40,129 nt of DNA from CAZOOA01 sp964581355 (GCA_964581355.1 CAZOOA010000021.1:1-40129), one strand, 5' to 3'. Shown: positions 6,873 to 15,009, numbered from the stretch's first letter. Translations and numbers: made by a program. The notes: generated by a model from the sequence alone, not told the origin.

Positions 6873-8147
6873 CTACAACTCAAAGAGCTCGTAATGTATT
6901 TGTTTCTTTTCCACACCCAGGTTTTTCAAGTCACTGATCACGGCATTGCTCATCTTTGGAGGACCGCAGACAAAAAAGTGGGGCAATGTTACATCCGGGA
7001 TATACTTTTGTATTAACTCACCGTTGATGCGACCTTTTTCCCCGGTCCAATCGTCCTGGCCCGACATGACATAAACCAGGCTCAGCCCTTCCAATTCCTG
7101 CTCCATGGTTTCCAATTCTTCGGTAAAGCACAGGTTTTCCTCACTTCGATTGCCCCAGAGCAGCGTGATGTTTTTGTCCAACTTTTGATCGAAAACATAG
7201 CGTAGCATACTGATAAAGGGAGTAATACCGATACCGCCAGCGATAAATACCAGGTCTTTTCCTCCGTAATTCAGGAAGCTGAAGATGCCATACGGTGCGT
7301 CGATGAAAGCCTGGTCACCGGGCTTTGTCTCTTTTATGGTCTGGGTAAAGTCCCCCAGTTCTTTGGGTGTGATAGACAGGTGCTCCCTGGTGGGACTGGA
7401 TGAGATGGTAAAAGGGTGTGAAGCGGATGGCGTTCCATCTCTCAGGAGTTGGACGTGCAGGAACTGCCCCGGCTTGTAATCGGGGGGTGGACCCTGGAAA
7501 TACAGGCTGTATATATCTTCGGCTTCCTTATTTACCTCTATCACCTGGTAGGGCTGCCTGCGAATATGTAGAAACCGTACCAGCTTATGAATCAAGATAG
7601 CAGCAAAAGATGCCGTAAGAAGAATCCAAAGATAGTATAGAAATGTGCCGGGAATTGCATTGGAAAAAACGTGTATGAGGGCAAAGGGGAAAATCACGTA
7701 ATTGGCCCGGTGAATATTTTTCCAGGTTTCATAAGGGATCTTCCAGGTTTTATAGTGAAAAGCAACCAGTGCGGTGATGAATAGGGCAGCCAGGGCTATG
7801 ATTCCGACCCAGCGGAAGATGATGAGAAAAAAACTACCGTATTGTATCAGCTCAAAAACAAGCAGGGACAGAAAGTGCAGAGTTAAAAAAATTAAGGCAA
7901 GTCGGCCAAAAGTACGGTGCAGGTGCAGCATACGGTCCAGGCCGAACCCTTTTTCAATGGCCTGGATTTTTGCGCTCAAGACAAACTGGAAAAAGAAAAA
8001 TATAAACCCGATGATGGCAAAAAGGTGGTTGGCATGGTTCAGGTAAAACAGGCTAACTGGTCCAAACTCAGTAAAAGATACCCAGGACGCTGTAGCAGCA
8101 GCCACAAGTCCGCCTGCGATTAACAGAAAGAGTGTTTGTTTTTTCAT
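6873..8147 (-). CDS. Ferric-reductase-like flavocytochrome (heme membrane domain + FAD/NAD(P) reductase)
   Basis: A 424-residue membrane oxidoreductase. Residues 1-200 carry about six hydrophobic segments with scattered histidines (HANH, HLHRTFG, HFLS, HIFS-type positions), as in ferric reductase transmembrane domains that bind heme. Residues 205-424 form a ferredoxin-NADP-reductase module: HPFTISSSPT is the FAD site, FIAGGIGITPFISMLRY the NAD(P) site, and FFVCGPPKM plus the C-terminal YELFEL complete the fold. It probably moves electrons between NAD(P)H and a membrane or extracytoplasmic acceptor; the real substrate is not shown. The start is ATG 8147 with GGGGGTG upstream. It stands alone, with 267 nt of featureless sequence downstream. 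Confidence 0.85.
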   Translation of the reverse strand: MKKQTLFLLIAGGLVAAATASWVSFTEFGPVSLFYLNHANHLFAIIGFIFFFFQFVLSAKIQAIEKGFGLDRMLHLHRTFGRLALIFLTLHFLSLLVFELIQYGSFFLIIFRWVGIIALAALFITALVAFHYKTWKIPYETWKNIHRANYVIFPFALIHVFSNAIPGTFLYYLWILLTASFAAILIHKLVRFLHIRRQPYQVIEVNKEAEDIYSLYFQGPPPDYKPGQFLHVQLLRDGTPSASHPFTISSSPTREHLSITPKELGDFTQTIKETKPGDQAFIDAPYGIFSFLNYGGKDLVFIAGGIGITPFISMLRYVFDQKLDKNITLLWGNRSEENLCFTEELETMEQELEGLSLVYVMSGQDDWTGEKGRINGELIQKYIPDVTLPHFFVCGPPKMSNAVISDLKNLGVEKKQIHYELFEL

Positions 8148-8323
8148 TTAACTTTTCACCCCCAACTGTGCTCTGTACAACCAAGTTTCTCTATTCAAAG
8201 TTTAGCAGTGCTCCAGGATTAAATCAACACCAGCCTGATGATGGATTTACAAATGAAGCTGCAGGAAAGGTTGCATGAAAGGGACAATACAAACAGGTTG
8301 CCGTTGAACACTCTTAATCCTGG

Positions 8324-8515
8324 TTATAGCAACATGATTGCTTCCCGGGGGCAGTCCTTTTGGCAGGTACCGCAGCCCCTGCACTGAATATCTACAAAGG
8401 GCACATCATCTTCTTCCTCCCTTTTGATGGCACCGATAGAGCAACCTTCGGCTGCCGGGCAGGGGTGACAGTCAGCACACTTATTTGGCATAACCACTGC
8501 ACGTTTGTTGGGCAT
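8324..8515 (-). CDS. Small 2[4Fe-4S] ferredoxin
   Basis: A 63-residue ferredoxin with two cluster motifs: C13-x2-C16-x2-C19-x5-C25 and C45-x2-C48-x2-C51-x3-C55-P. All eight ligands are present; the first motif has an unusually long x5 gap. The open frame extends upstream to 8701, but ATG 8515 is chosen because GGAGG lies 8 nt before it and the extra N-terminus has no family resemblance. The extension would also run antisense through the RNA-like repeat at 8646-8730. It diverges from the diaphorase operon and could be an electron partner for it or for the flavocytochrome downstream. Confidence 0.85.
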   Translation of the reverse strand: MPNKRAVVMPNKCADCHPCPAAEGCSIGAIKREEEDDVPFVDIQCRGCGTCQKDCPREAIMLL

Positions 8516-8645
8516 ATCTTGGGCCTCCAGGTGGAAAGGTGTTTTGGTTACGATAATATTACTTATTTGATCTGCTGTCAACAAGAAAAGGCGAAAAAAT
8601 ATATTGAAAGCGAAAAAGCAAGATAGTATAATAGAACAAGCTTGG

Positions 8646-8730
8646 GATGAAAATTCCAGCTCACTTTTTTTTATCTTAGCCGCGAAGATAACCGGAGCCA
8701 ATACCGGGAAACTTAAAACGCCATTTTCAT
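8646..8730 (+). ncRNA. Short structured element sharing both ends with the tup leader RNA
   Basis: ATGAAAAT (8647-8654) and ATTTTCAT (8723-8730) form a perfect 8-bp closing stem. Inside are a 7-bp hairpin, TTATCTT/AAGATAA (8671-8677/8685-8691, loop AGCCGCG), and a CCGG/CCGG pair around AGCCAATA. Positions 8679-8699 are identical to 25774-25794 in the leader of tupA, and ATACC plus GGAAAC follow in both. The long copy carries about 180 nt between the shared ends that is missing here. This is a degenerate or minimal version of the same RNA, 140 nt upstream of the diaphorase operon. Confidence 0.5.
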
Positions 8731-8870
8731 ACTAAAATATTGCCAGGATAAGGGCAAAGATGTTCAGATTTTTTAACAAATATGATACAATAAAAAAGAT
8801 TTGTGCCAAAACAGCTCGGCGGGAAAAGAAAAATCCCTGGTAAATTTGCAAACAAAGGAGTTGTTGCAAC

Positions 8871-9461
8871 TTGGAACTGCTTGAAGGTGAACGTGAAGAA
8901 ATTATAAAGCAAGTTGGAGAAGTAATGGAAAAGTATCAGTCGGACCGCGAAAAATTGTTGCCCGTCCTCCAGGAAGTGCAAGGTCGCTTGGGGTATCTTC
9001 CGCTTCTGGCCATGGAAAAAGTGGCTGAAGCCATGGACATACCGACAGTGGATGTATACGGAATGACCACTTTTTACAACCAGTTCCGGCTGAATCCTCC
9101 CGGTGAACATGAGATCAAGGTCTGCATGGGGACGGCCTGTTACATGGTGGGGGGACAAATTGCTATGGATTCCTTTGAAAGACGCCTGGAAATTAACGAA
9201 GGTGAAACTACAGCTGACAGAAAATACAGCCTGGAGCGGGTGGCCTGTGTCGGGTGCTGCACTTTGGCTCCTGTCGTTGTCGTAAACGAAATGGTGGAAG
9301 GGCATGTTACGCCAACCCGGGTGGATGGCCTTTTGCTCTCTCTTGACGGAGAACAGAAAGAAGGTGCTGCTGAGGCTGGAACAGCAGATGAACCAAGTTC
9401 TGATGAACAACCAGTTGAGGCAGAAGGGAAGCATGACAGGGAAGGAGAACAAAGCAAATGA
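8871..9461 (+). CDS. nuoE: NADH dehydrogenase/diaphorase 24-kDa subunit (NuoE/HydC-like)
   Basis: A thioredoxin-fold [2Fe-2S] subunit of NAD(H)-linked hydrogenases, formate dehydrogenases or complex I modules. The ligands are C85 and C90 (VCMGTACY) and C126 and C130 (ACVGCCTLAP). The helical N-terminus (PVLQEVQGRLGYLP, then GMTTFYNQFR) is typical. Residues 155-196 form an Ala/Glu-rich acidic tail absent from the core family. The start is TTG 8871, with AAAGGAG 10 nt upstream. The stop overlaps the ATG of nuoF (ATGA), so they are translationally coupled. Confidence 0.93.
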   Translation: MELLEGEREEIIKQVGEVMEKYQSDREKLLPVLQEVQGRLGYLPLLAMEKVAEAMDIPTVDVYGMTTFYNQFRLNPPGEHEIKVCMGTACYMVGGQIAMDSFERRLEINEGETTADRKYSLERVACVGCCTLAPVVVVNEMVEGHVTPTRVDGLLLSLDGEQKEGAAEAGTADEPSSDEQPVEAEGKHDREGEQSK

Positions 9462-11365
9462 GTGCAAATTCGACGGAGAAACTTTACGAAAAATTAAAAA
9501 TGCAGGCTGAAGAAAAATATGGTCCGCTGGAAGAAAAAACGGTTATTTGGGTAGGAACGGCAACCTGTGGAAAAGCCGCAGGTGCTATTGATGTGCGAGA
9601 AGCCTTTAAAAAAGAAATTGCCAACCGGGGCCTGAATGCAGAAGTGCTGGAAGTAGGCTGCATGGGTCACTGTTACGCGGAACCCCTTATAGTCATTTCC
9701 AAGCCGGGTTTCCCTCCCCTTAGCTATGGCTATGTAGATGATGGCCTGGTTAAGCTTTTGGTAGACAATTACCTGGAAAATGACGACCCCTGTTTTGAGT
9801 ATGCCCTGGTGGCCCTGGAACCAAACGATTATTTCCCGACTTTTTCCGATTTTCCCCGTGGTGTCTATGAGAACAAAACCATCCTGGGACTCTGCGGGTT
9901 TATTGATCCAGAAGAAATCGATGCCTATATTGCCGAGGGTGGCTACAGCGCTCTCTCCGCTGTTCTAAACCAGGAACCGGACCAGGTCCTGGATGAAATC
10001 AAAAAGTCAAACCTGCGGGGACGCGGGGGGGCCGGTTTCCCGGCCTGGCGGAAGTGGGGCCAGGTAAAGGAGAATCCGGAACAGGAAAAATATATTATCT
10101 GTAATGCCGATGAGGGAGACCCCGGGGCCTTTATGGACCGCAGCATTCTGGAGTCCAATCCCCACCAGGTAATCGAAGGCATGATCATCTGTGCCTATGT
10201 GGTCGGGTCGGATACAGGTTACTTTTATATCCGTTCCGAGTATCCCCAGGCGGTGCGCCGGATCAACACAGCGCTAAAGCAAGCCCGGGAAAAAGGACTT
10301 TTGGGTGATTCCATCCTGGGCCGCGATTTTAACTTCGACATCGATATTTTTCAGGGCTCCGGGGCCTTTGTCTGCGGCGAAAGCAGTGCCCTGATCAGGT
10401 CCATGGAAGGAAAAATGGGCATGCCCAGGGAGCGTCCTCCCCGGTTGGTGGAGTCCGGTTTCAGGGGCAAGCCGACCATTGTCAATAACGTGAAAACTTT
10501 CTGTTATGTTCCTCCCATTATCAATAACGGGGCGGAGTGGTTTACCAGTATAGGGACAGCGGAAAGCCCGGGAACGGCCGTTTTTGCCCTGGTCGGTAAA
10601 ATTAATCATTCCGGCATTGTCGAGGTCCCCATGGGAACAACCTTAAACCAGCTGATCTATGATGTAGGAGAAGGTCTCCCCGGGGACAAGCAGTTCAAGG
10701 CCGTACAAATAGGAGGCCCCTCGGGCGGTTGCCTGCCCGAATCTTCCCTGGATCTGCCGATTGATTATGATTCGCTTCAGGAAGCGGGAGCCATTATGGG
10801 TTCAGGCGGCTTGGTAGTCCTGGATGAAGATGATTGTATGGTGGCTATTGCCCATTTTTTCCTGGAGTTTACCCAAAAAGAATCCTGTGGGAAATGCACA
10901 TTCTGCCGGCTGGGGACCAAGCATATGTTGGATATTTTAGATAAAATTACCACCGGCCAGGAAGATGATCTGGCCAAGCTGGATATATTGCAGGAACTGT
11001 GTGAAGATGTGATTGCCGGTTCTCTATGCAACCTGGGCGGTACCGCCCCTAACCCTATACTCACAACGCTGCGCTACTTCAGGGATGAATATGAAGCGCA
11101 TATTACTGAAAAACGTTGTCCCGCTCTAATGTGCAAAGAGTTGATTGCCTATTATATTGAGCCCAAAAAGTGCAGCAAGCTCTGCAACGCCTGCGTTGGC
11201 AGTTGTCCTACAGAGGCCATCTATACCCGGGATGACGGGTTAAAAGCCATTGACCAGGAAAAATGTGTGAAGTGCGACAACTGCATGAAAGCCTGTCCGC
11301 CTGAGTACCTGGCTGTAATAAAATTATCTCCACCCTCCCTGGTGGAAGAAAGGGAACGGAAATGA
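9458..11365 (+). CDS. nuoF: NADH-binding diaphorase subunit (NuoF/HydB-like) with N-terminal 2Fe-2S and C-terminal ferredoxin domains
   Basis: The FMN- and NAD(H)-binding subunit. Domains: residues 1-100 thioredoxin-like with C37, C68 and C72 (only three of the usual four Fe-S cysteines are evident in the motif positions); FMN/NADH core with GRGGAGFPAWRKW (188-200) and CNADEGDPGAF (215-225); SLBB region about 370-450; [4Fe-4S] site ESCGKCTFC (C477, C480, C483) with C524; C-terminal 2[4Fe-4S] ferredoxin, C572-C576-C579-C583 and C603-C606-C609-C613. The 635-residue length and this order match HydB/HndC-type subunits of bifurcating hydrogenases and NAD-linked formate dehydrogenases rather than plain complex I NuoF. 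Both ends overlap neighbours by four bases. Confidence 0.94.
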   Translation: MSANSTEKLYEKLKMQAEEKYGPLEEKTVIWVGTATCGKAAGAIDVREAFKKEIANRGLNAEVLEVGCMGHCYAEPLIVISKPGFPPLSYGYVDDGLVKLLVDNYLENDDPCFEYALVALEPNDYFPTFSDFPRGVYENKTILGLCGFIDPEEIDAYIAEGGYSALSAVLNQEPDQVLDEIKKSNLRGRGGAGFPAWRKWGQVKENPEQEKYIICNADEGDPGAFMDRSILESNPHQVIEGMIICAYVVGSDTGYFYIRSEYPQAVRRINTALKQAREKGLLGDSILGRDFNFDIDIFQGSGAFVCGESSALIRSMEGKMGMPRERPPRLVESGFRGKPTIVNNVKTFCYVPPIINNGAEWFTSIGTAESPGTAVFALVGKINHSGIVEVPMGTTLNQLIYDVGEGLPGDKQFKAVQIGGPSGGCLPESSLDLPIDYDSLQEAGAIMGSGGLVVLDEDDCMVAIAHFFLEFTQKESCGKCTFCRLGTKHMLDILDKITTGQEDDLAKLDILQELCEDVIAGSLCNLGGTAPNPILTTLRYFRDEYEAHITEKRCPALMCKELIAYYIEPKKCSKLCNACVGSCPTEAIYTRDDGLKAIDQEKCVKCDNCMKACPPEYLAVIKLSPPSLVEERERK

Positions 11366-12015
11366 GTAAAAACATTACATTAACCATTGATGACCAGACT
11401 GTAAACGCGGAAGAAGGCGAAAAATTACTCTGGGTTGCCCTGGAGAACGATATTTATATTCCCAACCTGTGTGCCATCAAAGGGAAAAAATACCCTTCGG
11501 CCAGCTGCCGTCTCTGCTTCGTGGAAGTGGAAAACGAACGCAAACCGGTTCCGGCCTGCAATACTGCGGTATCTGAAGGCATGGTTGTGAAAACGCGCAC
11601 TCCTGCAGTGGATCGGTTGGTGCGGACGGGTTTTGAACTGCTTCTGTCCGACCACCGGCTTAAATGTGGGGAATGCCCGGCTAACAAAAACTGTGCCCTG
11701 CAGAAGATTGCCCGGGAACGGGGGCTGAAATTAAAGCTGGAACGCCTTGATCCCTTGGAAAGGGAGCTGTATGTTGATGACAGCCCTTCCAACTTCACCT
11801 TTGACCGCAGCCGCTGTGTTCTCTGTCAACGCTGTGTTTGGGAGGACCACGAAGAAGCAAAGGTAGGGGCCATCGGTTTTGCCGGGCGGGGGATTAACCG
11901 CAGGGTGGCTGCCTTTGGAGAGATGCCTTTGGCCGATTCCCCCTGCATTGAATGTGGGCTTTGCGTCCAGGCCTGCCCGGTAGGCGCCTTGTTTTTCAAG
12001 GAAGACAGCAAATGA
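11362..12015 (+). CDS. NuoG/HndD N-terminal iron-sulfur subunit without a catalytic domain
   Basis: A 217-residue electron-transfer subunit equivalent to the N-terminus of NuoG, HydA/HndD or FdhA. [2Fe-2S] ligands are C37, C49, C52 and C66. The His-ligated [4Fe-4S] site is H98, C102, C105, C111. The 2[4Fe-4S] domain has C152-C155-C158 and C195-C198-C201-C205. In the first of these motifs the fourth position (normally CxxCxxCxxxC) is Asp162, in the order C-V-L-C-Q-R-C-V-W-E-D, so one cluster lacks a cysteine ligand. The protein stops where an H-cluster or molybdopterin domain would start. It begins at ATG 11362 overlapping nuoF and needs a partner encoded elsewhere, perhaps a tungsten formate dehydrogenase or FeFe hydrogenase. 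Confidence 0.9.
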   Translation: MSKNITLTIDDQTVNAEEGEKLLWVALENDIYIPNLCAIKGKKYPSASCRLCFVEVENERKPVPACNTAVSEGMVVKTRTPAVDRLVRTGFELLLSDHRLKCGECPANKNCALQKIARERGLKLKLERLDPLERELYVDDSPSNFTFDRSRCVLCQRCVWEDHEEAKVGAIGFAGRGINRRVAAFGEMPLADSPCIECGLCVQACPVGALFFKEDSK

Positions 12016-12108
12016 TAGACCGGGCGACGTCCTTGTAGAGCAGCAGAACATAAAATTGACCATTAGAAAAAACTTAACCATAAAGTTTGAGGATTTTTCA
12101 AGGGGTGA

Positions 12109-12447
12109 ATGACTTTGCTTTCGTTTGAAGATTTTTTGAAAGTGGATATGCGTGTTGGGCGGATCATTGAAGCCGAAGATTTTCCTGAAGCCAAAAAGCC
12201 GGCTTACAAGTTAAAGGTCGATTTTGGCCCGTCGATGGGGATCAAGCAATCCAGTGCCCAAATTACTACCACATACAGCAAAGAAGAACTCCCCGGCAGG
12301 CTGGTAGTTGCCGTAACTAATTTCCCGCCCAAGCAAATCGGGCCATTTATTTCAGAGGTGCTGGTGCTGGGCATTGTTCTTGACGACGGCAGGGTGCCCT
12401 TGCTGACAGTTGACGAAGATGTGCCCCTGGGCCTTAGAATATCCTAA
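12109..12447 (+). CDS. csaA: CsaA, tRNA-binding-domain secretion chaperone-like protein
   Basis: A 112-residue stand-alone tRNA-binding (OB-fold) domain matching CsaA: DFLKVDMRVGRIIEAEDFPEAKKPAYKL (in that order), then IKQSSAQIT, VAVTNFPPKQIGPF and LVLGIVLDDGRVPLLT. In Bacillus, CsaA binds unfolded proteins and SecA-related clients. ATG 12109 is only 3 nt from AGGGG; the in-frame TTG at 12115 would have better spacing, so the first two residues are uncertain. It lies 93 nt downstream of the diaphorase operon and is followed by a strong hairpin. Confidence 0.9.
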   Translation: MTLLSFEDFLKVDMRVGRIIEAEDFPEAKKPAYKLKVDFGPSMGIKQSSAQITTTYSKEELPGRLVVAVTNFPPKQIGPFISEVLVLGIVLDDGRVPLLTVDEDVPLGLRIS

Positions 12448-12451
12448 AGTA

Positions 12452-12492
12452 AAAGTGGCCGCCCCAAAAGTGCTTGGGTCGGCCACTTTCCT
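12452..12492 (+). terminator. Hairpin terminator after csaA
   Basis: AAAGTGGCC (12452-12460) pairs with GGCCACTTT (12481-12489), with further internal CCCA/TGGG pairing. The 3' side continues into TTCCTGGTTT, a weak T tract. It may also end the converging minus-strand remnant. Confidence 0.7.
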
Positions 12493-12523
12493 GGTTTAAT
12501 TGTATGTTTTTGTATCTTGTCTT

Positions 12524-12760
12524 TTATTCATAGATCTTTTCTTCTTCGTTGTCTGCTTCTGCGGCGTCGGGCTCGATATTTCGGCCGAACTCGTACGTGC
12601 TCTCAAATTCTTTGTAGAATTCGTGCTGGATAATCAAATTCATAATCTCGTTTGTGCCTGTCCAGATAGTGATCAGCCTGATGTCCCGCAGCATGCGTTC
12701 GATAGGGTAGACGTTGTTATACCCGATACCTCCCATGATTTGCATGGCGTGGTTGACCAC
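12524..12760 (-). pseudogene. C-terminal fragment of an acyl-CoA dehydrogenase
   Basis: Only about 78 codons remain, and they match the end of acyl-CoA dehydrogenases: HAMQIMGGIGYNN, YPIERMLRD, ITIWTGTNEIM, the last being the FAD/substrate region before the C-terminus. The frame is closed by a TAA two codons upstream of the GTG at 12760, no ribosome site is present, and the roughly 300 preceding family residues are absent. Immediately upstream is unrelated sequence leading to the nitroreductase. This is a deletion remnant, not a working gene. The acidic tail (PDAAEADNEEEK) is unusual for the family. Confidence 0.8.
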
Positions 12761-12807
12761 CTTTTAGGATCGTGGATTAAATATGTCTCACCTTTTCATT
12801 GTTAACG

Positions 12808-13422
12808 TTAGATTTCCTTGACCAGAATATCTTCCAACGGCAGGCGGGGCCTGGCCGGCGGAAGAGTCTTCGGGTAACCTACAGGCATTAAAGCGACAAC
12901 TCTCAGGTTACCCTCCAATTCCAGGGCTGTTTTTATTTTTTTGGCATCCATCATCATAACCCAGCAGGTGCCCAGCCCCAAATCGGCTGCCCTTAGAGCG
13001 ATATGTTCAATGGCTATGGCAGCATTTAAAGTCAGGTAATTTTTTGCTGCTGTTTCATCCATTTGCCTGCGGTTGGCATAAGCTTCCGGGTCAAAGTTTT
13101 CCAGGGGAGTGCCCTGGAAAGCCCCGGAATCCAGAAGTTCTTTCGCCCTTTTGTAGGTTTGTTCCGCTCCTGCTGCTTCCAGGTCGATGCAGCAAACCAG
13201 GACTAGTGGTGCTTCTGTAACAAAGGGCAGCGGGGTTGCTCCCGACAGTTTTTCTTTCCCTTCAGCACTCTTTACCACGACGAAGCGCCAGGGTTGACAG
13301 TTTACTCCCGAAGGGGCTAACCGGGCTGCTTCCAGCAGCTCATTAACCAACTCATCGGGGACCGGATCCGGTTTAAACTGTCGAATGCTCCGCCTAACTT
13401 TCATGGCATCAATGGTTTCCAC
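12808..13422 (-). CDS. Nitroreductase-family FMN oxidoreductase
   Basis: A 204-residue nitroreductase-fold protein. The N-terminal MKVRRSIRQFKPDPVP and RLAPSGVNCQPWRF are FMN-binding signatures; ALRAADLGLGTCWV and LMPVGYPKTLP are the conserved C-terminal strands. It probably reduces a nitro, quinone or flavin-like substrate with NAD(P)H; the natural substrate cannot be told. The start is GTG 13422, with AAGGAGG 8 nt upstream. A longer frame reaching 13563 would overlap the flavoprotein gene and is not credible. It lies 28 nt downstream of the iron-sulfur flavoprotein, and the two look like an operon. Confidence 0.9.
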   Translation of the reverse strand: METIDAMKVRRSIRQFKPDPVPDELVNELLEAARLAPSGVNCQPWRFVVVKSAEGKEKLSGATPLPFVTEAPLVLVCCIDLEAAGAEQTYKRAKELLDSGAFQGTPLENFDPEAYANRRQMDETAAKNYLTLNAAIAIEHIALRAADLGLGTCWVMMMDAKKIKTALELEGNLRVVALMPVGYPKTLPPARPRLPLEDILVKEI

Positions 13423-13450
13423 GTAAAATTCCTCCTTTATGTTGGCTCTG

Positions 13451-14029
13451 TTATTTGAAATCCCTGGAAAAAGTGATCCCTGCCTGAAACGCTTCTTCCA
13501 GGGCGTCCGGAGCTTCAGCAATGCTTCCTGGTTCATCATATCCCCGGAAGCAGAGAGAACCATGCTGCTTCAAGTTAACAATATGGAAGTAGACTGCCGC
13601 AATTTTTTGGGCACTTTCACCATACTCTTTCTTTTTTAAAGCGCCTACGCATATAAAATAAGCAGGCCTTTCTTCTTCAGGCTTAATAAAAGGGTTGTCC
13701 AGGTTGTACTTGGCATGCCACCAGCATTGAAAACGGTCAATAAACATTTTCATCTGTGCAGAAAGGGAGCCAAAGTAAAGAGGTGTTGCCAGGACCAGGG
13801 CTTTACAGTCAATAATCTTGGGATAGAGTTTTTGCATATCGTCCTGGACGATACAGCGACCGGTGGGGGCGCAGCCGTCGCATGCCTGGCAGGGGCGAAG
13901 ATTCAGGTCGTTTAGGTGGATTGTTTCTGCTTCCCAGCCTTCAGCTGCCGCACCCCGTAAAAAAGAAGCCAATAAATGTTCGCTATTTCCGTTCCGACGG
14001 GGGCTTGCGGTTAATGCCAGTATGGTCAT
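13451..14029 (-). CDS. Iron-sulfur flavoprotein / NADPH-dependent FMN reductase family
   Basis: A 192-residue flavodoxin-like protein. TASPRRNGNSEHLL (residues 7-20) is the FMN phosphate loop. C-x2-C-x2-C-x5-C in CQACDGCAPTGRC (about 47-59) is the compact cysteine motif of archaeal/clostridial iron-sulfur flavoproteins. ATPLYFGSLSAQMKMFIDRF is the conserved middle block. Such proteins shuttle electrons from ferredoxin or reduce O2 and peroxide in anaerobes. ATG 14029 has a full AAAGGAGGAGAT ribosome site; the longer open frame to 14164 lacks one. It is followed by the nitroreductase on the same strand, suggesting a redox-stress pair. Confidence 0.9.
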   Translation of the reverse strand: MTILALTASPRRNGNSEHLLASFLRGAAAEGWEAETIHLNDLNLRPCQACDGCAPTGRCIVQDDMQKLYPKIIDCKALVLATPLYFGSLSAQMKMFIDRFQCWWHAKYNLDNPFIKPEEERPAYFICVGALKKKEYGESAQKIAAVYFHIVNLKQHGSLCFRGYDEPGSIAEAPDALEEAFQAGITFSRDFK

Positions 14030-14181
14030 TTGGATCTCCTCCTTTGCTTTGATCAGTACATTTCGGCTGTTTCGGTAAAATTCCTGCAACAAAGAAAAAA
14101 ACAGTAATGCCTGGACTTGGACGCCCCGGTATGCTACTATTTTACTGTTGCATTTGGTTTGCATAAAATGGGAGGAATTGT

Positions 14182-15009
14182 ATGCCGTATGCGGAAGCCA
14201 TTATGTTTGGGGTTGTGCAGGGTATCACCGAGTTTATTCCTGTTTCCAGCACGGCCCATATCATTATAGCAGAACTTCTTCTGGGCTACCAGTTTCCCGG
14301 TCTTGCCTTTGAAATCATCTTGCATATTGCCTCTGTCTTTGCTGTTGCCCTGTATTTTCGCCGGGATCTGGTTTATGTAGTCAGCGGGTTTTTCCGTTAT
14401 TTTCAGCAGCGCACCCCAGGGAACCGGGTGTATTTCTTGTTTGGAATCTATATTTTGGTGGCAACGGCGATCACTGGAAGCCTGGGCTTGGTCCTTAAAG
14501 GCATGGTGGTTGAATCTATGAAAACGCCGGTTTTTATAGGCTGCGCACTGCTGGTAACGGGAATTTTTTTGATTATCATTGAGCGGTTTCGGAATTACGG
14601 GCAGCGGACGGAAAAAAATATGACTTTCCTGGACGCAATTATCGTTGGTTTGGGTCAAACGATTGCTGTCCTGCCAGGTATTTCCCGTTCCGGATCGACC
14701 CTGGTGGCTGCCCTTTGGGCCGGCCTTTCCCGGGAAACGGCAGTGCGCTATTCTTTTCTCCTGGTGATCCCCGTCATCCTGGGGTCTTCAGTGCTGGCCT
14801 ATGGAGATGTCAGTGCTGCCATTGTTGCCGAAATGGGGTTGGGGCCGCTGCTGGTTTCTTTTGTCTCCAGCTTTGTTTTTTCCCTGGTCGGGATTGTCTG
14901 GCTGATTGACTTTCTCAGGCGGGGACGTCTGCTGTATTTTGCCATTTACTGCTTTGTCGTGGCGGTACTGTTGTTTTCTTTTGCAGACAGCCTGACACCA
15001 GCAATTTAG
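14182..15009 (+). CDS. uppP: Undecaprenyl-diphosphatase UppP (BacA)
   Basis: A 275-residue polytopic membrane enzyme that dephosphorylates undecaprenyl diphosphate to recycle the lipid carrier for peptidoglycan and other wall polymers; it also gives bacitracin tolerance. Both family signatures are intact: GVVQGITEFIPVSSTAH (about residues 10-26) and LPGISRSGST (about 173-182), with seven to eight hydrophobic segments. ATG 14182 follows GGAGGAATTGT. It is divergent from the iron-sulfur flavoprotein, with about 150 nt between them. A GGCCCAT/ATGGGCC hairpin follows the gene. Confidence 0.95.
   Translation: MPYAEAIMFGVVQGITEFIPVSSTAHIIIAELLLGYQFPGLAFEIILHIASVFAVALYFRRDLVYVVSGFFRYFQQRTPGNRVYFLFGIYILVATAITGSLGLVLKGMVVESMKTPVFIGCALLVTGIFLIIIERFRNYGQRTEKNMTFLDAIIVGLGQTIAVLPGISRSGSTLVAALWAGLSRETAVRYSFLLVIPVILGSSVLAYGDVSAAIVAEMGLGPLLVSFVSSFVFSLVGIVWLIDFLRRGRLLYFAIYCFVVAVLLFSFADSLTPAI

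Noticed and set aside
8516..8701. Upstream extension of the ferredoxin frame
   Set aside because: The extra 62 residues have no ribosome site or family similarity and run antisense through the RNA-like element.
13423..13563. Longer start for the nitroreductase
   Set aside because: It would overlap the flavoprotein gene; GTG 13422 has an excellent ribosome site and the family N-terminus begins there.
14030..14164. Longer start for the iron-sulfur flavoprotein
   Set aside because: The FMN phosphate loop begins right after Met at 14029, which has a full AAAGGAGGAG site.
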